Below, one piece after another: positions 27,633 through 37,536 of a stretch of 64,000 bases of DNA. The stretch is from positions 2,604,001 through 2,668,000 of the forward strand of contig NZ_CP045096.1 in NCBI RefSeq assembly GCF_009184865.1. Reading direction: 5' to 3'. This DNA comes from Streptomyces phaeolivaceus (GTDB lineage: Bacteria; Actinomycetota; Actinomycetes; Streptomycetales; Streptomycetaceae). Position 1 is the stretch's first letter. Each line of letters opens with the position of its first letter. The notes beneath the pieces are model-generated. The model was not told where the DNA came from. It did not search any database and was given only the letters and a program-made list of their open reading frames with translations. Made by a program: the position numbers and the translations under genes.

Positions 27633-27671
27633 CTCGGGGTGAGGCCCCAGCCGGGCCTCCCCCACCCCGAG
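27633..27671. terminator. GC-rich hairpin in the gap 27617-27837
   Basis: CTCGGGGTGAGGCCC pairs with GGGCCTC and ACCCCGAG, with a small asymmetric bulge. It sits just after the IS3 remnant. The rest of this 221-base gap shows no gene; it holds the likely promoter for the protease gene. Terminator function is uncertain as no T-tract is present. Confidence 0.4.
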
Positions 27672-27837
27672 AGCCATGAGCGCTCCCACGTCAACCTCCG
27701 GGTCCTCGCCGTCCTCGCCTATCTGCGCAGCACCCGCCCCGCCCCCGAGGGCTGACAACCCGCCCCGGATGCGGTGGTCATGGCCGGGGCGGAGAATGGG
27801 AGGCGTCCCTCCCACGCCACGCGCATCGGGAGCCGTG

Positions 27838-29655
27838 ATGGACCGAGCGGAACTGCTGGCCGTGTTCTACGGGGAGGGGCCCGTCCCCGTGCTGTGGGCG
27901 ACCGACTGCCCGGTGCACTTCGACGTGTGGCTGGCCTTCGCCTCACCACCCCCGGCGCCACCACCGCCGGCGCCACCACCGTCGTCGCCCCCACCGGCGC
28001 CCCCGTCGGCGCCCCCGTCGGCATACCGGCAGGATCTGATCCTCGCCGTCCGTGAGGAGTACGGCGTCGAGCGGGCGCTGGAACGGCTGACGCGGATGCG
28101 GTTGACGGAGGCGTGCCGGCCCGTGGCGGCCGGGAGTTTCGTGGTGGCGCAGGTGACGCTGGAGGAACTGGTGACGGCGCTGCTGCCGTTGACCAGTCTC
28201 GCGGGCGTGGTGCGGGTGTCGCACGAACTCGCCGTCGAGAGCGGGGCGGAGGGGATCGAGGCGGCGCTCCGGGGACATGTCCGGGCCCCGGCGACCAGCG
28301 AGATCCACGACAACATGCAGCGCCGCCAGGAACGCGGACGGCAGCTCACCTGGTTCCTGAACCTGCTGCACCGGGTCGTCGCGGACGCGGCCCCGGACGG
28401 GCGCGACGGGCGCGACGTGACCGGCGTGCTCGCGCGGATGCTGGCCGACGCCGTCCCGGACACCCACCCGGTGCGCGGCGCCCACAGTCCCGTCGGCCAG
28501 GCCGTCGACCGGCGGCAGAAGTACCCGATCGTGTCGGTGACGACGAACCGCCGGGCGACCCGGGCGGTCGTACGGTCCCGGCGGACGATCAAGGCCGACG
28601 CCGCCGAGCAGGTGTTCTCGGTAGACAGCGCCTCCATCGGCTGGGCCGTGGTCGACAGCGGCATCGACGCACGGCACTCGGCGTTCCACGAGTGGGACAC
28701 CACCGTCTCCCCGCCACGCAAGCTGGAGTCGCGTATCGCCCGCTCCTTCGACTTCACCTGCGTACGGGCGAAGCTGCCCGACGACGCGCTGGTCAACGGG
28801 CTGGTGAACTGGTCGGCCGCGCTGCCGTCCGTGGAGCACGACCCGGCTCCCGGCCCGCCCGCGCCGGGGCACCCCGACCCGTACGTCCCGCCCGGCGACC
28901 AGCACGGCACGCACATCGCCGGGATCATCGGCGGGTGGTGGCCGGAGCTGGAGTTCCGGGGGATCTGTCCGCGTATCCGGCTGTACGACTTCCGGGTGCT
29001 CGACGACGACGGCGAGGGCGACGAGTTCTCCATCGTCACCGCGCTCCAGGCGGTGCGGCACATCAACGAGCAGGCCGGGCGGTTCGTGATCGCCGGGGTC
29101 AACCTCAGTCTGTCGGTGCCGCACGACGTCGCCACGCACTCCACCGGCTGGACCCCGGTGTGCGTCGAGTGCGACCGGCTGACCCGGTCGGGTGTGGTGG
29201 TGGTGACGGCGGCCGGGAACGCCGGGTTCACCGGGACCGTCCGCACCCTGGGCACCGGCTACCACGACATCAGCATCTCCGATCCCGGCAACGCGGAGTC
29301 GGTCATCACCGTCGGCTCCACGCACCGCAGCAATCCGCACCGCCACGGCGTCAGTTACTTCTCCAGCCGTGGCCCCACCGGCGACGGGCGGCCCAAGCCC
29401 GACCTGGTGGCGCCGGGCGAGGACATCGACGGTCCGATCCCCGGCGAGGGCATCGCCGCCATGCACGGCACCAGCCAGGCGGCGGCCCATGTGAGCGGGG
29501 CGGCGGCCATGCTGCTGGCCCGCTACCGCGAGTTGCTCGGCCGCCCCGAGCGCGTGAAGGAGATCCTCTGCGCGACGGCGACCGACCTCGCCCGTGAACG
29601 AGACTTCCAGGGCCATGGGCTCGTCGACGTACTGCGTGCCATGCAGTCCGTGTGA
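27838..29655 (+). CDS. S8-family serine protease with N-terminal extra domain
   Basis: 605 residues, no signal peptide. Residues 1-60 include a Pro/Ser-rich stretch; about 60-260 is an unassigned, mostly helical region. The subtilase domain has all three catalytic motifs: AVVDSGID (Asp273), DQHGTHIAGI (His356), HGTSQAAAHVSG (Ser546), with AAGNAGFTG holding the oxyanion Asn. Being cytoplasmic and followed by an MBL-fold hydrolase and a patatin lipase (37-base gap and a 4-base overlap), it looks like the sensor or processing member of a three-protein cassette. Role in defence or cell death is inference. ATG is directly preceded by a GTG; no strong ribosome site. Confidence 0.9.
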   Translation: MDRAELLAVFYGEGPVPVLWATDCPVHFDVWLAFASPPPAPPPPAPPPSSPPPAPPSAPPSAYRQDLILAVREEYGVERALERLTRMRLTEACRPVAAGSFVVAQVTLEELVTALLPLTSLAGVVRVSHELAVESGAEGIEAALRGHVRAPATSEIHDNMQRRQERGRQLTWFLNLLHRVVADAAPDGRDGRDVTGVLARMLADAVPDTHPVRGAHSPVGQAVDRRQKYPIVSVTTNRRATRAVVRSRRTIKADAAEQVFSVDSASIGWAVVDSGIDARHSAFHEWDTTVSPPRKLESRIARSFDFTCVRAKLPDDALVNGLVNWSAALPSVEHDPAPGPPAPGHPDPYVPPGDQHGTHIAGIIGGWWPELEFRGICPRIRLYDFRVLDDDGEGDEFSIVTALQAVRHINEQAGRFVIAGVNLSLSVPHDVATHSTGWTPVCVECDRLTRSGVVVVTAAGNAGFTGTVRTLGTGYHDISISDPGNAESVITVGSTHRSNPHRHGVSYFSSRGPTGDGRPKPDLVAPGEDIDGPIPGEGIAAMHGTSQAAAHVSGAAAMLLARYRELLGRPERVKEILCATATDLARERDFQGHGLVDVLRAMQSV

Positions 29656-29692
29656 CGCGGCCCGGTGAGGCGGCCCGGTGAGGCGGACGACC

Positions 29693-30868
29693 ATGCTGAC
29701 CTTCGATTTCCTCGACGCCCGCCACGGCGACTGCTTCCTGGTCCGCTGGGACGCGGAAGACCCCCGGGGCCCACGCGACGAACGGCACGACGAACGGCAC
29801 GACGAACGGCGCGAAGAGCGGCACGACGAGCGGGTCATGCTCGTCGACGGCGGGCCCGCCGGGGTCTACCGGGCCTCCCTCCAGGGCCGGTTGCGCGCGC
29901 TCACCGGCCGGAACGGGGGCGGCGCGCACCGGAGCCCGGACGACGGCACCCCACCCCACCTCGACGTCGTCTGTCTCTCGCACGTCGACGACGACCACGC
30001 CGGCGGTCTGGTCCGGCTCTTCAAGGACATGCGGCAGGCCCAGCAGGACGGGGAGGCCCCGCCGTACGACGTGGACGCGCTGTGGTTCAACTCCGTGGAG
30101 GAACTCGTCGACCAGCGGGCCCCCGGGCTGAGCGCCTCCGTCCACCCACTCCTCGAAGCCGCCGCCTCCTCCGACGCGGCCGTCACCGCCAGCTACAACC
30201 AGGGCCGGGACATCCGCAACGCGGCCACCGCCCTGCGGCTGGACGGCAACGCGCCCTTCTCCGGCCCCCTCACCGAGGGCGCCGAGGCGACCCTGCACGA
30301 CCTGGACGTCACGGTCGTCGCCCCGGACGAGGGCGCCCTCGCCGAACTGGAGGAGAAGTGGCGTGAGGCGAAGCTGCGGCGCGATCCGGAGGTCATCTCG
30401 GCGGCGTACGCGGACAGTTCGGTGCAGAACCTGTCCAGCATCGTGCTGCTGCTGCGGCACGGGGGCGGCACCGCGCTGCTCACCGGTGACGCCCGGGGCG
30501 ACCACGTCCTGGCCGGGCTGCGCGCCCTCGACCTGGTCGACGACGCCGGCCCGCTCCACCTCGATCTGCTGAAGCTCCCGCACCACGGCAGCGACCGCAA
30601 TGTGGAGCCCGACTTCTTCGAGCGGATCCGGGCCGACCACTACGTCGTCTCGGCCGACGGGGTGCGCCACCACCACCCGGGCGAGGACACCCTGCGCTGG
30701 CTCGTGGAGTCCCGCGCCCCCGAGGACGAGTACGTCGTCCACCTCACCAACCACATCCCCTTCGCCGAGGAGACGCTGGAAGGACTGCGCGCGGACCGCG
30801 CCTTCGAGGTCGACGTCAGAGGGCCCGCCGACCAGGCGCTCGTCATCCCGATCGGAGGCCGGCCATGA
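29693..30868 (+). CDS. MBL-fold hydrolase of the ComEC/Rec2-like type
   Basis: 391 residues. It starts MLTFDFLDARHGDCFLVRWD, the usual opening of solitary ComEC-like MBL proteins. The metal-binding motif is CLSHVDDDHAGG (HxDDDH); further ligands are ALLTGDARGDH and LKLPHHGSDRN. Near residues 28-50 a charged RHDE repeat (coded by a 12-base unit) interrupts the domain. A GTG at 29678 is in frame but ATG 29693 is more likely. Its stop overlaps the patatin ATG. The protein probably cuts nucleic acid, nucleotide or phosphodiester; the substrate is not seen. Confidence 0.88.
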   Translation: MLTFDFLDARHGDCFLVRWDAEDPRGPRDERHDERHDERREERHDERVMLVDGGPAGVYRASLQGRLRALTGRNGGGAHRSPDDGTPPHLDVVCLSHVDDDHAGGLVRLFKDMRQAQQDGEAPPYDVDALWFNSVEELVDQRAPGLSASVHPLLEAAASSDAAVTASYNQGRDIRNAATALRLDGNAPFSGPLTEGAEATLHDLDVTVVAPDEGALAELEEKWREAKLRRDPEVISAAYADSSVQNLSSIVLLLRHGGGTALLTGDARGDHVLAGLRALDLVDDAGPLHLDLLKLPHHGSDRNVEPDFFERIRADHYVVSADGVRHHHPGEDTLRWLVESRAPEDEYVVHLTNHIPFAEETLEGLRADRAFEVDVRGPADQALVIPIGGRP

Positions 30869-32187
30869 CCAGGTCACGGCATGCGGAGGACACCTTCACC
30901 CGCCCCGGCCCGCGTACGGCCCCCGTATCCGCCCCACCCGCCGCGGCCCCTTCCCCCGGCCCGGCCGACGCGCCCGCCTGGGCCGTCGACTCCCCCGCGC
31001 TCGGCACGGGCCTCACCACCCGGCCCTGCGGCGACTCCCTCCGCCCGGCCGAACCACCGCCCGCCACCGGCACCCCGGTCGCCCTCGCCCTCTCCGGCGG
31101 CGGCTTCCGCGCCACGCTCTCCGCGCTGGGCTTCGTCCGGCTGCTGGCCGACACCGGACTGCTCGCCCGGCTGCGCTACTCCTCCTCCGTGTCCGGCGGC
31201 TCGATCGCCAACGCCTGTCTGGCCACCGCCTGGCCGGCCCTGCGCGCGCGGGACTTCACCCCCGAGGCCGTGGACGACCTGGTCATCGCCCCCGTCGTCG
31301 ACCGGGTCGGCGCCCACTCCCTCAAGCGGGCGCTGCTCCGGGACATCTGGCGCACCCTCGGCCCCACCACCCGCACCGATCTGCTGGCCCGCCGCCTCGA
31401 CGACTGGTTCCTCGACGGGACCGAGCTGGCGGACCTGGACCCGCAGGTCCGCTGGATCGTCAACGCCGCCAACCTGACGACCGGCGTCCGCTTCACCTTC
31501 GAACGCGAGGTGTACGGCGACTACGCGATCGGTCTCGCCCGCACGTCCGGCACGGGCCTGCGCCTGAGCCGGGCCGTCTCGGCCTCGGCCGCCGTCCCCG
31601 GCCTCTTCCCACCCGTGGTCCTCGACGCCTCCCCGTTCCCCTGCGCCACCCACCGCCCGGCGCTCCTGGACGGCGGCACCTACGACAACACCGGCCTGGA
31701 GGCCCTGGACAGCGACAACTACCGCCATACGTTCCTGTGCGCCCTCAACGCCGGGGGCCTGCTGCGGCCGGGTCTGTACGGCCGGGTCCCGGTGATCCGC
31801 GATCTGGCGCGGGCCAACTCCCTCCTCTACCGGCAGAGCACCGCGCTGCGCACCCGGGCCACGATCGAACGGTTCCGGCGCGGCGCGGCCCTCGGTCCGC
31901 ACGGTGAGGTCCCGCCCGGGGCCCGCCGGGGCATCCTGGTGCAGCTCTCCACGGACTTCCCGTTCGCGGACCCGCTGCTGCACCGCTGGCGCGCGACGTT
32001 CCCCGAGCACCGCACCCACGACGGCCGCGATCTGTCCCTGGTCCCCACCGTCTTCGACCGCCTCGCCCCGTCCCTGTGCCGGGCCCTGGTCCACCGGGGC
32101 TGGTGGCTGGGCGGCGCCGGCCTCGCCGCGTACCATCCCGAACTCCTCCCCCCGGACCTGACGACCCTCCACCCACCGGAACGCTGA
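30865..32187 (+). CDS. Patatin-like phospholipase
   Basis: 440 residues. After a disordered Pro/Ala-rich head of about 70 residues, the patatin core follows: LALSGGGFRATLSALGFVRL (GGGxR oxyanion), SSVSGGSIANA (GxSGGS-type nucleophile, Ser110), and LLDGGTYDNTG with the catalytic Asp269. Such lipases degrade phospholipids, and in several bacterial immune systems a patatin is the membrane-killing effector. Here the gene starts within the stop of the MBL-fold gene (ATGA), so the three genes protease-MBL-patatin are probably one transcript. No signal peptide. Confidence 0.9.
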   Translation: MTRSRHAEDTFTRPGPRTAPVSAPPAAAPSPGPADAPAWAVDSPALGTGLTTRPCGDSLRPAEPPPATGTPVALALSGGGFRATLSALGFVRLLADTGLLARLRYSSSVSGGSIANACLATAWPALRARDFTPEAVDDLVIAPVVDRVGAHSLKRALLRDIWRTLGPTTRTDLLARRLDDWFLDGTELADLDPQVRWIVNAANLTTGVRFTFEREVYGDYAIGLARTSGTGLRLSRAVSASAAVPGLFPPVVLDASPFPCATHRPALLDGGTYDNTGLEALDSDNYRHTFLCALNAGGLLRPGLYGRVPVIRDLARANSLLYRQSTALRTRATIERFRRGAALGPHGEVPPGARRGILVQLSTDFPFADPLLHRWRATFPEHRTHDGRDLSLVPTVFDRLAPSLCRALVHRGWWLGGAGLAAYHPELLPPDLTTLHPPER

Positions 32188-32240
32188 CCGGCGCCGCCGG
32201 CCGACGCCGGCCGACACCGGCCGATCACCACCGGCCGGCG

Positions 32241-32929
32241 TCATCGGCCCCGGTCGTCGCGCCGCACGTCCGCGCACTCGACGTCGTCGGTGCCCCGGGC
32301 GCCGTACGGGTCGACGGTCGTCCCCGTGGGAGTGACCTCGCCGTCCAGGCACAACTGCCCGTCCATCAGCCGCAGATCGAGCGTGAACCGGACGCCCTCG
32401 CCGGAGCGCCGCAGGCCCTGGACCCGGTCGTCGATGTAGCCGAGGCCGCGCAGGGTGTCGCCCACGGCGCCGGGTGTCGGTGCGGAGGCGCCCTCGAACG
32501 CCTTGGTGACGCGGCCGGTGTGGACACGGGCCTCGCACTTCTCCAGCGAGGTCAACTCCACCTCCTTCGCGGCGTCTTCGGGATCCCGGGGTTCCCCGGT
32601 GGGCAACGGCTCGTCGGGAAGGGGCAGTTCGGTCGGCTCGGTCGTCGGTGGTGCGGCGGAGTCCGGCTCCTCCTCCGGGACCGCGGTCGGCGGGGCCGGG
32701 CGCTTCCCCGCGCACGGCTCGCCGAGGCCGACGAGCAGTTCCATGAAGGCCAGATACTCGGCGTCGGCGGCGGCGGCCCGATCGGCCGCGGCCGACCCGG
32801 CCCCGACCCGGCCGCGTTCGCCGGGTCACCGGCGTCCGCCCGATCCGTGCCACAGGCGGTCAGCGCGAGCGCGCACACTGCCGCCAGCGCGGCGCCGACG
32901 CGCCGCGTTCCCCGTGCAGTTCGTCTCAT
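32241..32929 (-). pseudogene. Frameshifted lipoprotein gene
   Basis: A lipoprotein start (AALAAVCALALTACGTDRAD, lipobox LTAC) is in one frame (from ATG at 32929) and the remainder, ADAEYLAFMELLVGLGEPCA to the end at 32241, is in another. The switch falls in the G/C run around 32790-32815, where a one-base change would join them. The mature part has Pro/Glu-rich linkers and then EKCEARVHTGRVTKAF and LDLRLMDGQLCLDG, unassigned. Could be a real mutation or a sequencing error in a GC-rich tract. Confidence 0.7.
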
Positions 32930-33016
32930 GCCAGAAGTGTGGGCGCGGGCAACGAACCGGACATGAGTACGACTACTCAGCTTCGCCCTGGGTGGCCCCG
33001 GCCCCGGCCTCCGGTG

Positions 33017-34711
33017 TCAGCACGCCCCGCCGGATTCCTGCTCCGGCAGATACCGGGCCCGCTCCTGCCGGGTGAGGTCGCGGTGGACCGCCCGGCAGAT
33101 GTCGTCGATCGCCTCGGCCGGGCGGGGAAGGGCCGCGTCCCAGAGCCGCAGACGGTTCCCGTGGTCACCGACCGCGAGGGTGCGGCCGTCGGGGCTGAAC
33201 GTCACACTCGCCGCGCTGTCCCCGGGCAGAGTGGCGCGCACGTACCGGGTGGCGGTGTCCCACAGCCGTACGGCGCCGTCGGCGGCGGTGGCGAGCGTCC
33301 GGCCGTCGGGGCTGAAGGACAGCGCGACCGGGCCCTCCGTGAGGCTGGCGGTGAGCGTGGCGTCGAGGTCTCCGGAGCCGGTGTCCCACAGCCGTACCGT
33401 GCCGTCGTGGCTGCCGCTGGCGAGGGTCGTGCCGTCCGGGCCGTGGGCCAGCGCGGACACCGTCCCGGTGTGCCCGGTCAGCCGGCGTTCCAGAGGGACG
33501 GCCGCGGCGGCGTACAGGCTCCGCGTGGCCTCCAGGGTGGGGCTGGTCCGGTACGCCCTGATGGCGAGCAGCGAGGCGAGGTCGGTGTCGCTCTCCAGCA
33601 GGGCGGCGGACTGGGCGGCCAACTGCCGGGAGGGTCCGTCGCGTTGGGCGTCCAGTGCGTTCTGGCGCTGTGAGTAGGCGACGGCCGTGGCGGTGAGGGC
33701 GAGGGCGAGGAGGCAGGCCGGGGAGGAGACGAGGACACGCAGCCGGCGGGTGGTGCGGGCCTCGGCGCGCTCCTCCTGCTCCAGGGCGTCGAGCCCGGCC
33801 GCGAGGAAGGCGGCCTCCTGGGCGGTCAGGTCGTCGGTGCGGCCCGGCGCTCCGAAGTGCTCCCGTGCCGTGACGAGCCGGCTCCCCCGGTACAGCGCGC
33901 CCGCGTCGCGGCCCAGCTCCTCCCAGGCGCGGGCCGCCTCGGTCGGCTGCCGGTGGGCGCGCAGCCGGTCGCGGTCCTCCTCGATCCAGCCGCGCAGCCG
34001 GGGCCAGGCGGTGAGGAGCGCCTCGTGGGCGACCTCGACGGCGGTGCCGTCGACGGTGAGGAGGCGGGCTCGGGCGAGCGCCTCCAGGACCCGGGCGACC
34101 TCCTCCCGTCCGGTGCCCGTGGTCTCCAGTTCGGCCCTGTCGGCGGGCCGGCGGGTGTCGGGGGTGCCGTCGCCCGGGGAGCTCAGCCGCAGCAGCACCC
34201 GGCGGGCGGTGGCCGCCTCGCCGTCGGTGAACCGGCCGTACACGTCCTCGGCGGTCTTGGCGATCGCCCCGTCCAGTCCGCCGGCCGCCTCGTACCCGGC
34301 GAGGGTCAGGGTCTTGCCCCGGCGGCGGCGCCAGGTCTCCAGCAGGACGTGCGACAGCAGCGGCAGCCCGCCGGGCGCGTCGGTGATCTCCTCCACCAGC
34401 CGGGTGGTCAGCGCCCGCTCCACGGTCAGTCCGGCCGCGGCGGCCGGTCCGACGACGACCTCGCGCAGCTCCGCCGAACTCATGGGCCCCGCCAGCAGGT
34501 TGGCGTCCCCCAGCGCCTCGGCGAGCCCGCGGTGCTCGGCGCAGCGGCCGTGGAAGTCGGCCCGCACCGCCACCAGCACCCGCAGCCGGCTCCCCGGTTC
34601 GCGTGCGGTCGGCGACAGGTCGATGAACCGGGCGCGTTCGGCCGGGTCGTGGCAGAGGGTGAAGACCTCCTCTGGTGGGATCGGTGGTGTGGACGGCACG
34701 GGGCCGCCCAC
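33017..34711 (-). pseudogene. nSTAND NTPase/WD40 gene, truncated at the 5' end and short of WD repeats
   Basis: The readable 564 residues begin with VPSTPPIPPEEVFTLCHDP: the FEELFTLC region of family members normally follows Walker B, but the P-loop, Walker B and helix-turn-helix before it are absent. After the NTPase helical part (VRADFHGRCAEHRGLAEALG, GGLPLLSHVLLETWRRR) and an LVSSPACLLALALTATAVAY membrane-like helix come only about three WD40 repeats (TLASGSHDGTVRLWD, TLATAADGAVRLWD) instead of the usual seven or more. The C-terminus DDICRAVHRDLTRQERARYL is normal. It reads as a decayed conflict-system NTPase. Confidence 0.8.
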
Positions 34712-34812
34712 GACGGGGGACCGGGCGGCGCGACCACGGGGGACGGCCGCTCACGGGGGGGGAAGGGACGGGCCCCGCCGGCCGCACCACGGCCGGCGGA
34801 GCCCGTTCCGCG

Positions 34813-36065
<1,253 letters not shown>

Positions 36066-36217
36066 CTTCAGCAGTCTGCTGAGCCCTGCTCCGGGACCGC
36101 AAGGGGCGTGCGGCAATTGAAAAGCCGACCGAAGGGCCCATACCCCTTGCTTGTTCTGGAACCCGTTACTACGGTCACCGCAATTCCCTATATCTGATGC
36201 TCCGTCAGGAGTCGCCG

Positions 36218-37453
36218 ATGCCCTGTCCAGCGCTGCCCGACGGGTTCGACTTCACCGACCCCGACCTGCTGCACCACCGTGTCCCCCTCCCCGAGTTCGC
36301 CGCACTGCGCCGTACGGAACCGGTCCACTGGATCCCACAGGCACCCGGCGTCGCGGGCTTCGCGGACGAGGGCTACTGGGCCGTCACCCGGCACGCGGAC
36401 GTCAAGTACGTGTCCACACACCCGGAGTTGTTCTCCTCGACGGTCAACACCGCGATCATCCGCTTCAACGAGCACATCGAGCGGGACGCGATCGACGCGC
36501 AGCGGCTGATCCTGCTGAACATGGACCCGCCGGAGCACACCCGGGTCCGCCAGATCGTGCAGCGCGTGTTCACCCCGCGGGCGATCCGGGCGCTGGAGGA
36601 CAATCTGCGCCACCGCGCCCTGAACATCGCCCGCGAGGCCGTCGCCCACGCCGGCCCCTTCGACTTCGTCACCGAGGTCGCCTGCGAACTCCCCCTCCAG
36701 GCCATCGCCGAACTGATCGGCATCCCGCAGGAGGACCGCATCCGGATCTTCGAGTGGTCGAACCGGATGATCTCGTACGACGACCCGGAGTACGCCATCA
36801 CCGAGGAGGTCGGCCAGCAGTCGGCGATGGAACTGATCGCCTACGCCATGAACATGGCCGCCGACCGCAAGCAGTGCCCGGCGAAGGACATCGTCACCAC
36901 GCTGGTCGCCGCCGAGGACGAGGGGAACCTCACCTCCGACGAGTTCGGCTTCTTCGTGCTGATGCTGGCGGTCGCGGGCAACGAGACCACCCGTAACGCC
37001 ATCACCCACGGCATGCACGCCTTCCTCACCCACCCCGACCAGTGGGACCTCTACAAGCGCGAGCGCCCGGCGACCGCCGCCGAGGAGATCGTGCGCTGGG
37101 CCGCCCCGGTCAACTCCTTCCAGCGCACCGCCACCCAGGACGTGGAACTCGGCGGCAAGCTGATCAGAAAGGGCGACCGCGTCGGCATCTTCTACGCCTC
37201 CGCCAACCACGACCCGGACGTCTTCGAGAACCCCGACACCTTCGACATCACCCGCGACCCCAACCCCCACCTCGGCTTCGGCGGCGGAGGCCCGCACTTC
37301 TGCCTCGGCAAGTCGCTGGCCGTCCTGGAGATCGACCTGATCTTCAACGCGATCGCCGACGCGATGCCGGGGCTGCGGCTCGCCGGCGAGCCGAGCCGGT
37401 TGCGCTCCGCCTGGATCAACGGGGTGAAGCACCTTCAGGTGACCACCGGCTGA
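36218..37453 (+). CDS. cyp125: Cytochrome P450, CYP125-like (sterol side-chain hydroxylase)
   Basis: 411 residues. Core P450 motifs: AGNETTRN (I-helix), EIVRW (ExxR of the K helix), and the haem loop HLGFGGGGPHFCLG with Cys362. The opening LPDGFDFTDPDLL and LILLNMDPPEHTRVR, CELPLQAIAELIGIPQEDR, FFVLMLAVAGNETTRN and SAWINGVKHLQV agree with recalled mycobacterial CYP125, which oxidises the cholesterol C26/C27 terminal methyl. ATG 36218 has CAGGAG at six bases; an in-frame ATG at 36197 is weaker. Electron partners are probably the ferredoxin at 16118. Its divergence from the FadA5-like thiolase supports a side-chain pathway. Confidence 0.88.
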   Translation: MPCPALPDGFDFTDPDLLHHRVPLPEFAALRRTEPVHWIPQAPGVAGFADEGYWAVTRHADVKYVSTHPELFSSTVNTAIIRFNEHIERDAIDAQRLILLNMDPPEHTRVRQIVQRVFTPRAIRALEDNLRHRALNIAREAVAHAGPFDFVTEVACELPLQAIAELIGIPQEDRIRIFEWSNRMISYDDPEYAITEEVGQQSAMELIAYAMNMAADRKQCPAKDIVTTLVAAEDEGNLTSDEFGFFVLMLAVAGNETTRNAITHGMHAFLTHPDQWDLYKRERPATAAEEIVRWAAPVNSFQRTATQDVELGGKLIRKGDRVGIFYASANHDPDVFENPDTFDITRDPNPHLGFGGGGPHFCLGKSLAVLEIDLIFNAIADAMPGLRLAGEPSRLRSAWINGVKHLQVTTG

Positions 37454-37536
37454 CCGCCCCACCCCGCCGTACTCGGGCCGACGGCCTCCCGGCGCCGTCG
37501 GCCCGTCCCGTCCCGCCGGAGGCAGGGGCCACACCC

